Shown here: in pieces, positions 1 through 7,845 of the stretch
How the letters are laid out: every line of letters starts with the position of its first letter
Position numbering within the stretch: position 1 is the stretch's first letter
Assembly (NCBI GenBank): GCA_003224635.1
Contig: QHZK01000176.1
Coordinates: 1-11,184 of the forward strand
Reading direction: 5' to 3'
Length of the DNA stretch: 11,184 nt
Origin: Acidobacteriota bacterium
GTDB taxonomy: Bacteria > Acidobacteriota > Terriglobia > UBA7540
Program-made: the position numbers and the translations under genes
The notes under the pieces: generated by a model
What the model was told of the DNA's origin: nothing
What the model saw: the letters and a program-made list of their open reading frames with translations, nothing else
The model's database searches: none

Positions 1-685
1 CGATGGTGTAGTCGCCCGGCGGCAAACCCTTGATGGTGAACGTCCCGTCGCTTCCGGTCACAGCGAAGAACGGGTTCTTGGTCACGCCGATGTACGCCCG
101 CATCCACGGATGCTGGTTGCACTTCACGGGGATCATCACTTCCGGGCGCGTAAACTTCTTGTCCAGCGGAGCGGCGCCGGGTGGTTGGGACTCATTCCAC
201 TCGCGGTTGTCCTTGGGCATCGGGTGGATGTTGTGCGTGGTCGGGTCGCTCGAAGTAATGTGCAAGCCCTGCCCGACCATGATGCCGAAGACGTGCGGCT
301 TATAGGCGCATCCGTTCTGGTCCAGCGTGATCGCGTCCGTCGGAGCCGGGAACGTGTACTTATCAGCGCCTTCTTTGACGTAGACGAAGACGTTGGGCAG
401 CGTCCCGTTCGCGTTGACCTCCCCATCTTCCACGTGGACCGTCTGCCCTTGGTGCTTCTCGACGCACACCGGGTCCTGGTCCATGTGGATCACCGACAGC
501 TTGGGCTTATTGCCCTGGAAGCCGACCTTGCCTGTGATCTCGCCCACCGTGGACTGGTCGATCGGGGTGGCCTGTTCAGCGGTAGTCGCGGGCTGTTCGG
601 TGGTCTCGGTCTCTTTCTTGCCGCAGCCGGCAAGAAAGAAGGCCGCGATGATGGTGAATGTCCAGAACATTTTATGCTTGGTCAT
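1..685 (-). CDS. Cupredoxin-type (blue copper) lipoprotein, C-terminus cut by window edge
   Basis: Seen: ATG at 685 preceded by a GGAAAGG ribosome binding site; 228 codons are visible before the frame runs off base 1. Residues 1-20 are a lipoprotein signal with lipobox LAGC (Cys21), followed by a Thr/Glu/Ala/Pro-rich linker (about 22-45) and a beta-rich domain. Residues 147-195 carry THNIH (His151, His154) and CNQHPWM (Cys189, His192, Met195), a set suited to a type-1 copper site. The last visible residues resemble the start of a carboxypeptidase-regulatory-like beta fold (SDGTFTIKGLPPGDY). Known: plastocyanin-like proteins with a C-x-x-H-P-W-M motif carry single electrons. Inferred: as last gene of the Rieske/cytochrome b operon it could be the outer-face electron acceptor of the octahaem cytochrome or donor to an oxidase. 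Copper binding is not proven; Met at +6 from Cys is closer than in plastocyanin. Confidence 0.8.
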   Translation of the reverse strand, partial: MTKHKMFWTFTIIAAFFLAGCGKKETETTEQPATTAEQATPIDQSTVGEITGKVGFQGNKPKLSVIHMDQDPVCVEKHQGQTVHVEDGEVNANGTLPNVFVYVKEGADKYTFPAPTDAITLDQNGCAYKPHVFGIMVGQGLHITSSDPTTHNIHPMPKDNREWNESQPPGAAPLDKKFTRPEVMIPVKCNQHPWMRAYIGVTKNPFFAVTGSDGTFTIKGLPPGDYTI

Positions 686-717
686 ATTTTTGAAACCTTT
701 CCGTCAAATTTTTTCCC

Positions 718-822
718 AGAAGTCAGGAGTCAGGAGTTCAGAAGCCAGAATGAAAAGAACCAGATGGATTGAGCTGATTTCGATTCTGACTTCTGACTCC
801 TGGCTTCTGACTCCTGACTTCT
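718..822. repeat. Inverted pair of 7-bp-unit repeats (AGRAGYC) at the end of the octahaem gene
   Basis: The left arm (718-751) is a run of four AGRAGYC-like heptamers, one with an extra base, ending AGAAT. The right arm (783-822) is the reverse complement of five such heptamers plus AGAAT. A 31-nt spacer separates them, so a transcript can fold into a long imperfect hairpin. The arms lie between the octahaem cytochrome and the cupredoxin gene, and the cytochrome's stop codon (738-740) sits within the left arm. It could stabilise mRNA or modulate read-through to the cupredoxin gene; there is no clean T-tract typical of an intrinsic terminator. Confidence 0.8.
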
Positions 823-3800
823 GATTTTGCGGCCGGGTTCAAACTGCCGCCGCTCATCTGAATCAGGCGCTGCTGCTCCGCGGGGGTCAACTCGAACAGA
901 TACCTCATCAGCAAATTCGCGTGGTCGCCTTCGTAGCCGTGGAAGACCGGCGGTGTAGGCCCGTTAAAGACCCAGTGGCCTTCAGCCTGCTTAAACAAAC
1001 CCGAGGGCATGGCGGTGCCCGGATCGATCATCGCCGGGTCCAGAATCCAGTGCGTCACCCAATCCGGCTTCAACCGGTCCGGCGCCAGCAGGAAGTTCGG
1101 CGCCGAGGCAAACCTGTCGTGCGCGGCGACGCCGATGGCATGGCACTTCAAGCACGGCGCTCCCTTGCTGGTAAACAGCGCGCGCGCCATGGCTGTTTCC
1201 TGGGTCGTGAGGGGCTCGAGTTTCGGCGGTATATACGGCATCGGCTGCGTCGAGAGCGCCTGGAAGAACCTGACCAATTTCTGAATCTCGATGGGCGAGA
1301 AATAGAAAGTCGGCATTCGGACCTTGAGATACCCGCGCACGCCGTCCCGGTCGGCATCCTTTTCGCTCAGGGCGGGGTTCGCCAGGAACCGCGCCAGCCA
1401 TTCCGGGCTGACGCGCGCGCCTTCCGTTACCAACCGAGGGGGCAACTGACCCTTGCCGTCGGGAGTCTGGTACTGCGGCAGCGTCACCAACACCGAGTCC
1501 TGGTCGAGCGTGAACTGGTGGCACCCCATGCAATTGTACTTCTTAACGATCCACCACCCTTCCTGGACGTCCCGCTTCTGACCTTCCGGAAGGTAAAAGT
1601 ATCGCGGCGGATACTGAGAGCTGACGCTCCCCATCAGGAACGTGGTCAGCTCGGAGACCTGCTGGCGCGACTCGGGCGAGAGGTCCTTCGGCGACCACTT
1701 CCCGCTAATGTCGCCGTTCTGCGGCTCAAAGAAGTCAGGCATCTTGAGCTCTTCGCCTTCAGCCTTCACCATGCCGTCGTCGTAGATTTCCGGCCGCGCG
1801 AGCTTGTGCTCGAAAAACCCCTTGTGGTCCCACCAGCCCTCGTCTTTGGCCTGCCGGATGTACAGGGCGAAGTCGAGCTGCTCGAGGGGCTTCGAGCCCT
1901 CGACGGTGAGCTCGGTGCCGATCCTCCCCTCGTCTTCCATACCCCGGATTTCGTGGCAGCCCGCGCAGCCATAGCGCCGGACGATGGCCTCGCCCTGAGC
2001 CCGCAACTTGGGATCGTTCAGGTACGGAGCGGCAGGGTAAGAGGAGGCGTCCTTCTTCTTCAGCGTCATCAGGTAGCTGCCAATGTCGCGCGATTCCTCC
2101 CAGGAGAGGCGCAGGTTGGGCATCGGCGTCATCTGCTCGACCGCGAGCTCCTGGCCGTCGTTCGGGCACTTCGAGTGGTCGATGTCGAAGACGTAGGGCA
2201 GGTTGTGCTTCTTGTAGTCGTCCGGCGTCAAGTCGCGCTTCTCAACCGGACAATACGGCGCCGAGCGCTCGCGCGGGTTGTGTATCCAGCGCACCAGGTA
2301 GTCGTAGTTCACCTTCTCGCCCATGCGGCTCAGGTTCGCTCCGAACAACCCGCCCACCGCGTTCGCGCCTTCGCCGACCGCGTGACATCCCATGCAGCCG
2401 CGCGACTCAAAGCTCTCCTTGCCCTTGACAGGGTCTCCGGCCGGTTGCGAGGGGGCTTTGACGTCGAGCCCGCTCTGCCAGATAAACGCGGAGACGGCTG
2501 GCAGCTCGTCCTCGTCCAGACGGAAGCGCGGCATGCGCGTGGCGGGTCGGAAGGCGTGCGGGTTCTTCAGCCACACCGGAACCCACTCCGGCCGGAGTTT
2601 CGCCCGCACTTCCTTGAGGTCCGGCCCCACCTTTTTCCTATCCATCAGCAGGAACTTGATGCGCGTCTTAAGCTGGTCCGTCTGCAAATCAATCTTGCTG
2701 ACCTCGAGGCAAAGGTCGTTCGCCTGGGCGTAAAACTTGCGCGCGGCCTCGTTGTCAGGCGCGTTGTCCCCAGCTTGGTTGGCCTTCGCCACGTCCCCCA
2801 GGTCCTGAACGCGCTGCTGCGCCATTTGCTGGAGGGACTGCTGGGCCGAGACCAGCTCTTCGGGCTCGGAGTCGTAATGCTGGAAGCGGTGGCAACCGAC
2901 GCACCCGCGCCACTGGAACAGGTCTTTGCCGGCGGTGAGCACCGGGGCGCGGTCCACCATCATGTCATTCGCGTGGCACTGCTGGCAACCACCTTCCATG
3001 TACACTCCGGCCGAAGCCGCTTTAGGATCGGCCCGGTGGTAGAGCGGCGCCAGCCAGTGCTCGTACTCGCCGTGGGCCTGTTCCACGCTGTCGAGCTGCA
3101 TGCCGTTGCCGTTGTGGCATGGAGTACAGCCGAACTTGTCCGGATCATGAATCCTGAGCAGCTCGGGGTCGGGGTGGCTCACAAATGCGCGCTCACCGCC
3201 CATGTCCTTGGCCGTGATCTGAATCGGCTCGCGGATACCGAGATGGCAGGACTCGCAGCGGTCCACCACGCCAGCGTCAGGAATGTTGATCTGCTTGATG
3301 GCCACGTCCATGGTCCGAGTCTTGTCCATCAGTCCCTGGATCTGCTCCGACGTGAGGCCGTTCAAGTGCTGCTGAAAGTAGGAATCCTGCTTGACCCGAA
3401 GCTCGGAAACGGGACGAAGAACCTCGCCCTTCTGCACCAGCAGCTCGCCTTTCTTCGCCTGCAGCGCCTTGAATTCGCCTTCCAGATAGTCGTAGCTGAC
3501 GCTCTCTGCCTTGCTCCTGCCGCTGTCCAGTGAAACTGCCTCATACTGGAACGGACCTTTTTTGAAGTCGTCGAGGTCGGATTGCCACGACTTTTTTGAG
3601 CCTCCCGAGCTGTGCTCCACCCGCCAGATCATGTCCGTGACGTGGGCGTGCGCATCCGTATACTTGAGGGTGATGACCGCCAGGCGCTCATCGACCAGGG
3701 CCGCCTGCTCGTCGAGCTGCTGGAGCTGAGGTTGGACGGATTTCTGCAGGCCGTCGAGCTGCCGCTGAAGCGCCTGATACTCCGGCGAGGCCTTGATGGC

Positions 3801-4046
3801 CTTCTCGGCCGCCTCCTGCTTGGGCTTCTGCTTCCTAAGAAACACCGTATACCTGCGGACAAAGTCCGTCTGGTAATTCTTCCACGGCCTCAGGCCAAAA
3901 AACTCGTCATACAGCGCCCAGCCGAGCGCGGCGACCAGAAGGAGCGCGCTGATGAGAAGAAGCCGGGAAAGTGATTGCGACGTCACCGGATCGTGGTCCG
4001 GCGCGTCAGGAGGCATATTCCCTTTGGGAGAAGCGCCTTCAGCCAT
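738..4046 (-). CDS. Membrane-anchored octahaem cytochrome c of a Rieske/cytochrome b complex
   Basis: Seen: 1102 residues. One membrane segment (about 29-46) with a short hydrophilic N-terminus is followed by a Gln/Lys/Glu-rich coiled coil (about 70-225). Eight CxxCH haem sites begin at Cys264, 307, 354, 382, 551, 694, 839 and 965. The first three are closely packed with extra His residues, like small multihaem cytochromes. The last five are each followed by a Met-Pro at Met505, 642, 769, 911 and 1013, as in chained class-I cytochrome c domains with Met axial ligands; the phrase P-E/D-W-V/L..W/F-L..NP recurs near the Met. Start ATG has GAGGA just upstream. It lies 93 nt behind the cytochrome b C-terminal gene. 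Inferred role: replaces cytochrome f/c1, taking electrons from the Rieske cluster and passing them along a haem wire in the periplasm. The last ~29 residues (SEVRSQ...) are translated repeat and probably not part of the conserved fold. Confidence 0.9.
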   Translation of the reverse strand: MAEGASPKGNMPPDAPDHDPVTSQSLSRLLLISALLLVAALGWALYDEFFGLRPWKNYQTDFVRRYTVFLRKQKPKQEAAEKAIKASPEYQALQRQLDGLQKSVQPQLQQLDEQAALVDERLAVITLKYTDAHAHVTDMIWRVEHSSGGSKKSWQSDLDDFKKGPFQYEAVSLDSGRSKAESVSYDYLEGEFKALQAKKGELLVQKGEVLRPVSELRVKQDSYFQQHLNGLTSEQIQGLMDKTRTMDVAIKQINIPDAGVVDRCESCHLGIREPIQITAKDMGGERAFVSHPDPELLRIHDPDKFGCTPCHNGNGMQLDSVEQAHGEYEHWLAPLYHRADPKAASAGVYMEGGCQQCHANDMMVDRAPVLTAGKDLFQWRGCVGCHRFQHYDSEPEELVSAQQSLQQMAQQRVQDLGDVAKANQAGDNAPDNEAARKFYAQANDLCLEVSKIDLQTDQLKTRIKFLLMDRKKVGPDLKEVRAKLRPEWVPVWLKNPHAFRPATRMPRFRLDEDELPAVSAFIWQSGLDVKAPSQPAGDPVKGKESFESRGCMGCHAVGEGANAVGGLFGANLSRMGEKVNYDYLVRWIHNPRERSAPYCPVEKRDLTPDDYKKHNLPYVFDIDHSKCPNDGQELAVEQMTPMPNLRLSWEESRDIGSYLMTLKKKDASSYPAAPYLNDPKLRAQGEAIVRRYGCAGCHEIRGMEDEGRIGTELTVEGSKPLEQLDFALYIRQAKDEGWWDHKGFFEHKLARPEIYDDGMVKAEGEELKMPDFFEPQNGDISGKWSPKDLSPESRQQVSELTTFLMGSVSSQYPPRYFYLPEGQKRDVQEGWWIVKKYNCMGCHQFTLDQDSVLVTLPQYQTPDGKGQLPPRLVTEGARVSPEWLARFLANPALSEKDADRDGVRGYLKVRMPTFYFSPIEIQKLVRFFQALSTQPMPYIPPKLEPLTTQETAMARALFTSKGAPCLKCHAIGVAAHDRFASAPNFLLAPDRLKPDWVTHWILDPAMIDPGTAMPSGLFKQAEGHWVFNGPTPPVFHGYEGDHANLLMRYLFELTPAEQQRLIQMSGGSLNPAAKSEVRSQKPGVRSQNRNQLNPSGSFHSGF

Positions 4047-4139
4047 CAGTCCTCAGCGGCCGGCATTGGAGGTTCGCGCACAACTGCGCGGCCCTTCCTC
4101 GATAACGCAAGGTTTTCAGGGAAGCAAACTCTTCGCTGC

Positions 4140-5075
4140 TCAAATGTTGAACCACGGGGTAATCCAAACGTACTTGATGTTGAACAGCAGACGGATGAGG
4201 ATCTTGATCGGCAGCGCGATCATCGAAATGAGAAAGAACTGCAGGGTCAGATACTGGATCAGGCTCATCCGCTGATAAATCTTCGCGTTCAGTCCCTTCC
4301 GGGTGACGAGCTTGTGCAGCGCCGCGCCCGCCCCCAGGAAGTAGAGTCCCACCGCGATGGCGCCAAAAATGGACTTGCCCGCCATGGACGTGATGTGAAA
4401 CAGATCGGGCAAGTCCCGGTTGACGGCGTAAGGCTGATAGGTGGGGTCCCACGTCTTGCCCAGCGGGAACAGCACCCATCCCGGCCCGCGCAGGAAAGTG
4501 CCGATGAACACCATCAGGACCCACAGGACGATGAAGCCAAAGCAGAAGGTGGCGATCGCCCATTTCCTCTGCTTCAGCGTGTAGTAACCGGCCCCCAGCG
4601 GGTTGGCGTCGATATAGGGAATCACCATCAGACCCACGATGATCAGGGTCGGGAATACAACGCCGGCGAGCCAGGGGTCGAAGTACACGAGCATTTCCTG
4701 CAGGCCGAGGAAGTACCAGGGGGCCTTGGCCGGATTCATGGTCAGGTTGGGGTTGGACAATTCCTCGAGAGGCGCGTTGAGCGTGATCGACCAGACGGTA
4801 AGGATGACGGTGACAATCAACGCCGCCAGAAACTCAATCCGCATGAGGTACGGCCACGTGTGGACTTCCTTCAGCCAGCCCGGCTTCCACGGCCAAGTCT
4901 TGCGATGGTGGGTCTTGGCCAGTTGCGGGTCCGCCCCGAGCTGGTCGATGAGCCGGTCGTTGGCTCGAGCCTGGCGATATGCCAGCCAGGAGTAGAAGGG
5001 GATCAGGAAAGCGATGGCGGCGATCGGAACGTTATCCGGCGCCGACATGATGTCCCAGAGCTGTTTCCAGTCCAT
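4140..5075 (-). CDS. Cytochrome b C-terminal half (subunit-IV-like, extended) of a quinol oxidising complex
   Basis: Seen: 311 residues, about twice the ~160 of b6f subunit IV. Hydrophobic segments fall at about 16-33, 82-99, 138-156, 171-196, 236-256 and 275-298. After the second segment, residues 118-121 read APWY, aligning without gaps to the PEWY Qo-site motif of b6f subunit IV (EWYFFPVFQ versus PWYFLGLQE). GTFLRGPGW at 192-200 resembles the FRGPGW motif of long bacterial cytochrome b C-terminal subunits. The ATG has AAGGG seven bases upstream. It sits 41 nt after the cytochrome b6-like gene and 93 nt before the octahaem gene. Known: this half supplies the Qo quinol-oxidation pocket and carries no b-haem ligands. 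Inferred: the two or three extra C-terminal helices dock the octahaem subunit or another membrane partner. Family assignment is firm; the altered Qo residue is notable. Confidence 0.88.
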   Translation of the reverse strand: MDWKQLWDIMSAPDNVPIAAIAFLIPFYSWLAYRQARANDRLIDQLGADPQLAKTHHRKTWPWKPGWLKEVHTWPYLMRIEFLAALIVTVILTVWSITLNAPLEELSNPNLTMNPAKAPWYFLGLQEMLVYFDPWLAGVVFPTLIIVGLMVIPYIDANPLGAGYYTLKQRKWAIATFCFGFIVLWVLMVFIGTFLRGPGWVLFPLGKTWDPTYQPYAVNRDLPDLFHITSMAGKSIFGAIAVGLYFLGAGAALHKLVTRKGLNAKIYQRMSLIQYLTLQFFLISMIALPIKILIRLLFNIKYVWITPWFNI

Positions 5076-5116
5076 AGTGACCCTTCATTTCGAAGCGCGG
5101 GGGTCTTGCCTCTCGG

Positions 5117-6022
5117 CTAGAACTTCCTCTCCGGCTTGATCTCCGACTCGAGCTGCACCGGCGCGGGGCCCGAGATGCCTCCGTCTTTTCTCACCCGCCA
5201 GAAGTGCACCACCAGCAGAATCAGCAGAATCGTGGGAATGGCGATGCAGTGCCAGATATAGGCGCGCAGCAGCGCATTCGAATCCACAATCGACCCGCCC
5301 AGCAAGGCGAAACGGACGTCGTTGTACGGCGTCATGCCGAGCTGCGGCCCCAGCGGACCCTCGGTGCCCAGCAGGGGAGTGGCCTTCGCCATGCCCGTGC
5401 CGACCGTGACCGCCCAGAAGCCCAACTGGTCATCGGGGAGCAGGTAGCCGGTGAACGAGAGGAGCAGCGTGAACACCAGCAACACCACGCCCACGCACCA
5501 GTTGAACTCGCGCGGCTTCTTGTACGACCCCGTCAGGAAGACGCGAAACATGTGCAGCCACACGGTAATCACCATCAGGTGCGCGGCCCAGCGGTGCATG
5601 TTCCGCAGCAGCTTCCCGAAGGGCACGTCGCTCATCAGGTAAATGATGTCTCGATACGCCTGAACCTTGGTCGGGTGGTAGTAGAACATCAGCAGGATGC
5701 CGGTGAAGGTCAGGACGATAAACAGATAGAAGCTGATGCCGCCCATGCCCCACGTGTAGCTATAGCGCACGGCGTCGCGATTGATTTTAGCGGGATGGAG
5801 GTGAAAGAAAACGTTGGTGAGTACACTCAAGGCGCGGCTGCGCTCGCTGTCGTCGTGCTTCACCCGGAACATCGACTTGAAGAGCTGGGTCTTCTCCGGT
5901 TTCTTGAGGGTTTGGAGGTCTTCCTTCGCCTTCGCGCGAAGGACGTTGAATTCATCGCGGACTTTCGAGGGCACTAGACCCGACTCCCGCTTTTCTGGTC
6001 CGACTGTTTCCTTGTCTCCCAT
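5117..6022 (-). CDS. Cytochrome b6-like subunit (cytochrome b N-terminal half)
   Basis: Seen: 301 residues. A charged N-terminal extension of about 80 residues precedes four membrane helices (about 94-115, 142-163, 177-193, 253-275). Haem ligands are His143/His157 in helix B and His258/His273 in helix D. The helix D pair has 14 intervening residues, the b6f-type spacing (13 in mitochondrial-type cytochrome b). FYYHPT, GSYKKPRE and SFTGYLLPDDQ match the b6 family. The position of b6 Cys35, which binds haem ci/cn covalently, is Gly92 in a gapless alignment through the GGI and FYY motifs. Start ATG follows GAGGGGG. The gene lies 94 nt downstream of the Rieske gene. Known role: electron transfer across the membrane from Qo to Qi through haems bL and bH, with menaquinol or another quinol as substrate. 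Inferred: no covalent ci haem is made through this position. Confidence 0.92.
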   Translation of the reverse strand: MGDKETVGPEKRESGLVPSKVRDEFNVLRAKAKEDLQTLKKPEKTQLFKSMFRVKHDDSERSRALSVLTNVFFHLHPAKINRDAVRYSYTWGMGGISFYLFIVLTFTGILLMFYYHPTKVQAYRDIIYLMSDVPFGKLLRNMHRWAAHLMVITVWLHMFRVFLTGSYKKPREFNWCVGVVLLVFTLLLSFTGYLLPDDQLGFWAVTVGTGMAKATPLLGTEGPLGPQLGMTPYNDVRFALLGGSIVDSNALLRAYIWHCIAIPTILLILLVVHFWRVRKDGGISGPAPVQLESEIKPERKF

Positions 6023-6116
6023 CGAACCCCCTCGTCAGATTGACGAGCCATGCTCGGCACGGCCGGAATGGTTTGTTCCTCAGTAATCAACGTAGTGATG
6101 AACGTTACCATCCGCT

Positions 6117-6746
6117 TCAGAGCGGAATGTACGCGCCTGGATCGTTAAACTGGTCCCGGCCCCCCTTGGCGCGGTCCCACATGAAAAGCCGGCTGCTGTC
6201 CGCCACGATCTGGCCGGTGGCGTCGAGCTCCACGTGGGCGCGGTCCATGGGGCGCGGCGCCGGGCCTTCAAAATTGATCCCTTCCGGCGTGTAGCCGCTG
6301 CCGTGGCACGGACACTTGAACTTGTTCTCGTTGGGCTTCCAGTCCGGCGTACAACCCAGATGGACGCAGCGCGCGTAGATCACGAATAGCCGGTCGGGCT
6401 CCTTCACCACCCAGATGCGGTAAGCCTGTTTATACTTCTCGTTCACGCCGAGCGAGAAGTCCGAAGGATAACCGATAGTGTGGACCGTGCTCGGCTCAAA
6501 GAGGGCGCGGGGGAAAAAGAACCGCAGAAACATGAAAAAGTTGGCCGCCAGATACCCCCACACAGCGGTCCAGATGAGCCGCCGGCGCAACTTGTTCGGC
6601 TCGGGCTTCACCTCTTTGGTGGCAGCTGCCGGAGCGGGCTTCGCCGCAGCGGGCGGCTTCGGGGCCGCCCGAGAGGCTTCACTTGTCGTCCCTGCGCCCG
6701 GCGACTTTACCGGCGCGGCGGGACGGGCGTCCTCCGGATTCGCCAT
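6117..6746 (-). CDS. Rieske 2Fe-2S subunit of the cytochrome b complex
   Basis: Seen: 209 residues. An Ala/Pro/Lys-rich cytoplasmic tail (1-50) and KLRRR precede one membrane helix (about 57-77), then the soluble Rieske domain. Box I is CVHLGC (Cys127, His129, Cys132) and box II is CPCHGS (Cys145, Cys147, His148). By family precedent Cys127, His129, Cys145 and His148 bind the 2Fe-2S cluster, and Cys132-Cys147 form the disulfide that holds it. ATG at 6746 has AGAAGGGG eleven bases upstream. It is the first gene of the redox operon. Known role: takes the first electron of quinol at the Qo site and swings to the c-type subunit, here presumably the octahaem cytochrome. The roughly 50-residue low-complexity N-terminal tail is longer than in typical b6f Rieske proteins and its role is unknown. 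Confidence 0.94.
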   Translation of the reverse strand: MANPEDARPAAPVKSPGAGTTSEASRAAPKPPAAAKPAPAAATKEVKPEPNKLRRRLIWTAVWGYLAANFFMFLRFFFPRALFEPSTVHTIGYPSDFSLGVNEKYKQAYRIWVVKEPDRLFVIYARCVHLGCTPDWKPNENKFKCPCHGSGYTPEGINFEGPAPRPMDRAHVELDATGQIVADSSRLFMWDRAKGGRDQFNDPGAYIPL

Positions 6747-6815
6747 CGTTTAGATAACCCCTTCTGAGTCGGAGCTGACCTTACTGTGTGCGGTGAAGTG
6801 CGATCACGATAGCTC

Positions 6816-6845
6816 ACTCTAGATCATGGCTCGCAAATCTGTCAA
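6816..6845 (-). promoter_or_regulatory. Sigma70-like promoter candidate upstream of the Rieske gene (proximal)
   Basis: On the minus strand, a perfect TTGACA (6840-6845), an 18-nt spacer and TAGAGT (6816-6821, four of six matches). Predicted transcription start near 6809 would give a leader of about 60 nt to the Rieske ATG. Placement upstream of the operon's first gene supports it, but -10 quality is moderate. Confidence 0.4.
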
Positions 6846-6922
6846 GGCAACCCGCGCTTGATGTGCGTTGCGATTCGACGTCGTTCGCTCGCCACACTGA
6901 GGCGGCTTCCGCGTAACCAAAA

Positions 6923-6951
6923 TTACTATCACCAGAAACTGGGCTTGTCAA
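6923..6951 (-). promoter_or_regulatory. Sigma70-like promoter candidate upstream of the Rieske gene (distal)
   Basis: On the minus strand, a perfect TTGACA (6946-6951), a 17-nt spacer and TAGTAA (6923-6928, three of six matches). It lies between the end of the ATPase gene (6996) and the Rieske gene, so could be a second start for the redox operon. Weaker than the proximal candidate because of the poor -10 box. Confidence 0.3.
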
Positions 6952-6995
6952 TCAATTCTGCGGCCGGCCCGTGTTGGCGGCACCAGTTGTCATCT

Positions 6996-7826
6996 TCACT
7001 TTGGCCTGCGATTCTTGCTTTCTGTTTCTTCACTCCTATCCTCTTCAAATTCATGCTGAGGGCGGAGACCTTGCTTGATGGTCTTGCGGAAGTCTCCCGA
7101 GTCCATTTCCACAGTCTTGCACATCTCGTAGAGCCGCGAGCGCAGCGTGATGCCGAACTGGTTGAGCGACTTTTCCACGTCGGGCACGGCTTCCCCCGAG
7201 GGCATGCGCACCTCGGGCCGCTTCGACGCTTCGCCGAAGGGAAGCGTGGTGGTAATCAGAGTGACCTTCTTCTGGTTGTAACGCGAGTTGATGACGTAGC
7301 CCAAAGTCTCCTTGACCCAGTCGCTGGGATTCGAGGCGGCCAGCTCGTCGAGCGCCAGGACCTCGACGTCGAGCACAGGCTGGAGGACGCGCAGCTCCGA
7401 CGTTTGCGAGACGGGGTTGTAACTGTCCTGGATCTCCTTCAGAAGGTCGCGGAAATCGTAGAACAGGCACTCGACGCCTTTGGTCGTGATCAGCTCGCGC
7501 AGTACGGCCACCGCCAGGTGCGTCTTGCCGACTCCCGTGGGCCCGACGAACAACAGGCCGAAGTCCGTGGGGTATTCCTCGACAAAGCGCTCGGCCCAGA
7601 GCTTGGCCGCCTCCAGGCTGCGGTTGGCTGATCCCTTCTTGTCCTTGCGGATGTCGAAGTTCTCAAACGCGCAGTGCTCGTAGCGGCGCGGGATGCGGGC
7701 CTGCACGAGCAGTTGCTCGGCGCGCTCCGTTTCGCGGCACGTGCAGCGGGCCACGCGACGGACGCCGTCGGCCTCGACAGGCTTCCATCCTGTGCCTTGA
7801 CATTCGGGACAGTCATTCCTGGTCAT
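6996..7826 (-). CDS. DnaC/IstB-type AAA+ ATPase, probable replicative helicase loader
   Basis: Seen: 276 residues from the ATG at 7826. An N-terminal Cys cluster (Cys6, Cys9, Cys28, Cys30; CPEC...CTC) suggests zinc binding. Walker A is GPTGVGKT (95-102), Walker B LALDEL (157-162), a sensor-I-like ITTTLP (191-196), and an Arg-finger region LRSRLYEMC (228-236). The C-terminus is a charged tail. Known: this family loads the DnaB-type helicase or, as IstB, assists transposition. No istA transposase or insertion-sequence end is next to it, so a chromosomal helicase-loader role is the better inference. Start choice: a TTG at 7838 adds four residues, but the promoter at 7846-7874 puts the transcript start near 7839, so the ATG with a ~13-nt leader fits better. 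It is transcribed toward the redox operon, 249 nt upstream of the Rieske gene, and functional linkage is not implied. Confidence 0.85.
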   Translation of the reverse strand: MTRNDCPECQGTGWKPVEADGVRRVARCTCRETERAEQLLVQARIPRRYEHCAFENFDIRKDKKGSANRSLEAAKLWAERFVEEYPTDFGLLFVGPTGVGKTHLAVAVLRELITTKGVECLFYDFRDLLKEIQDSYNPVSQTSELRVLQPVLDVEVLALDELAASNPSDWVKETLGYVINSRYNQKKVTLITTTLPFGEASKRPEVRMPSGEAVPDVEKSLNQFGITLRSRLYEMCKTVEMDSGDFRKTIKQGLRPQHEFEEDRSEETESKNRRPK

Positions 7827-7845
7827 TGTCAAACCCAAGGCCAGA

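Noticed and set aside
450..470. Possible haem site in the cupredoxin (C-V-E-K-H at residues 74-78)
   Set aside because: Three residues between Cys and His without a second Cys; not a CxxCH site.
110..772. Plus-strand frame opposite the cupredoxin gene
   Set aside because: The minus strand has a lipobox, copper-ligand motifs and ribosome binding site; this frame has none.
921..3533. Plus-strand 870-codon open frame
   Set aside because: It is the antisense of the octahaem cytochrome, rich in Arg/Val/Leu with no motif; long mirror frames are expected in GC-rich genes.
6996..7826. IstB of an insertion sequence
   Set aside because: No istA-like transposase, terminal inverted repeats or target duplications are visible around the gene.
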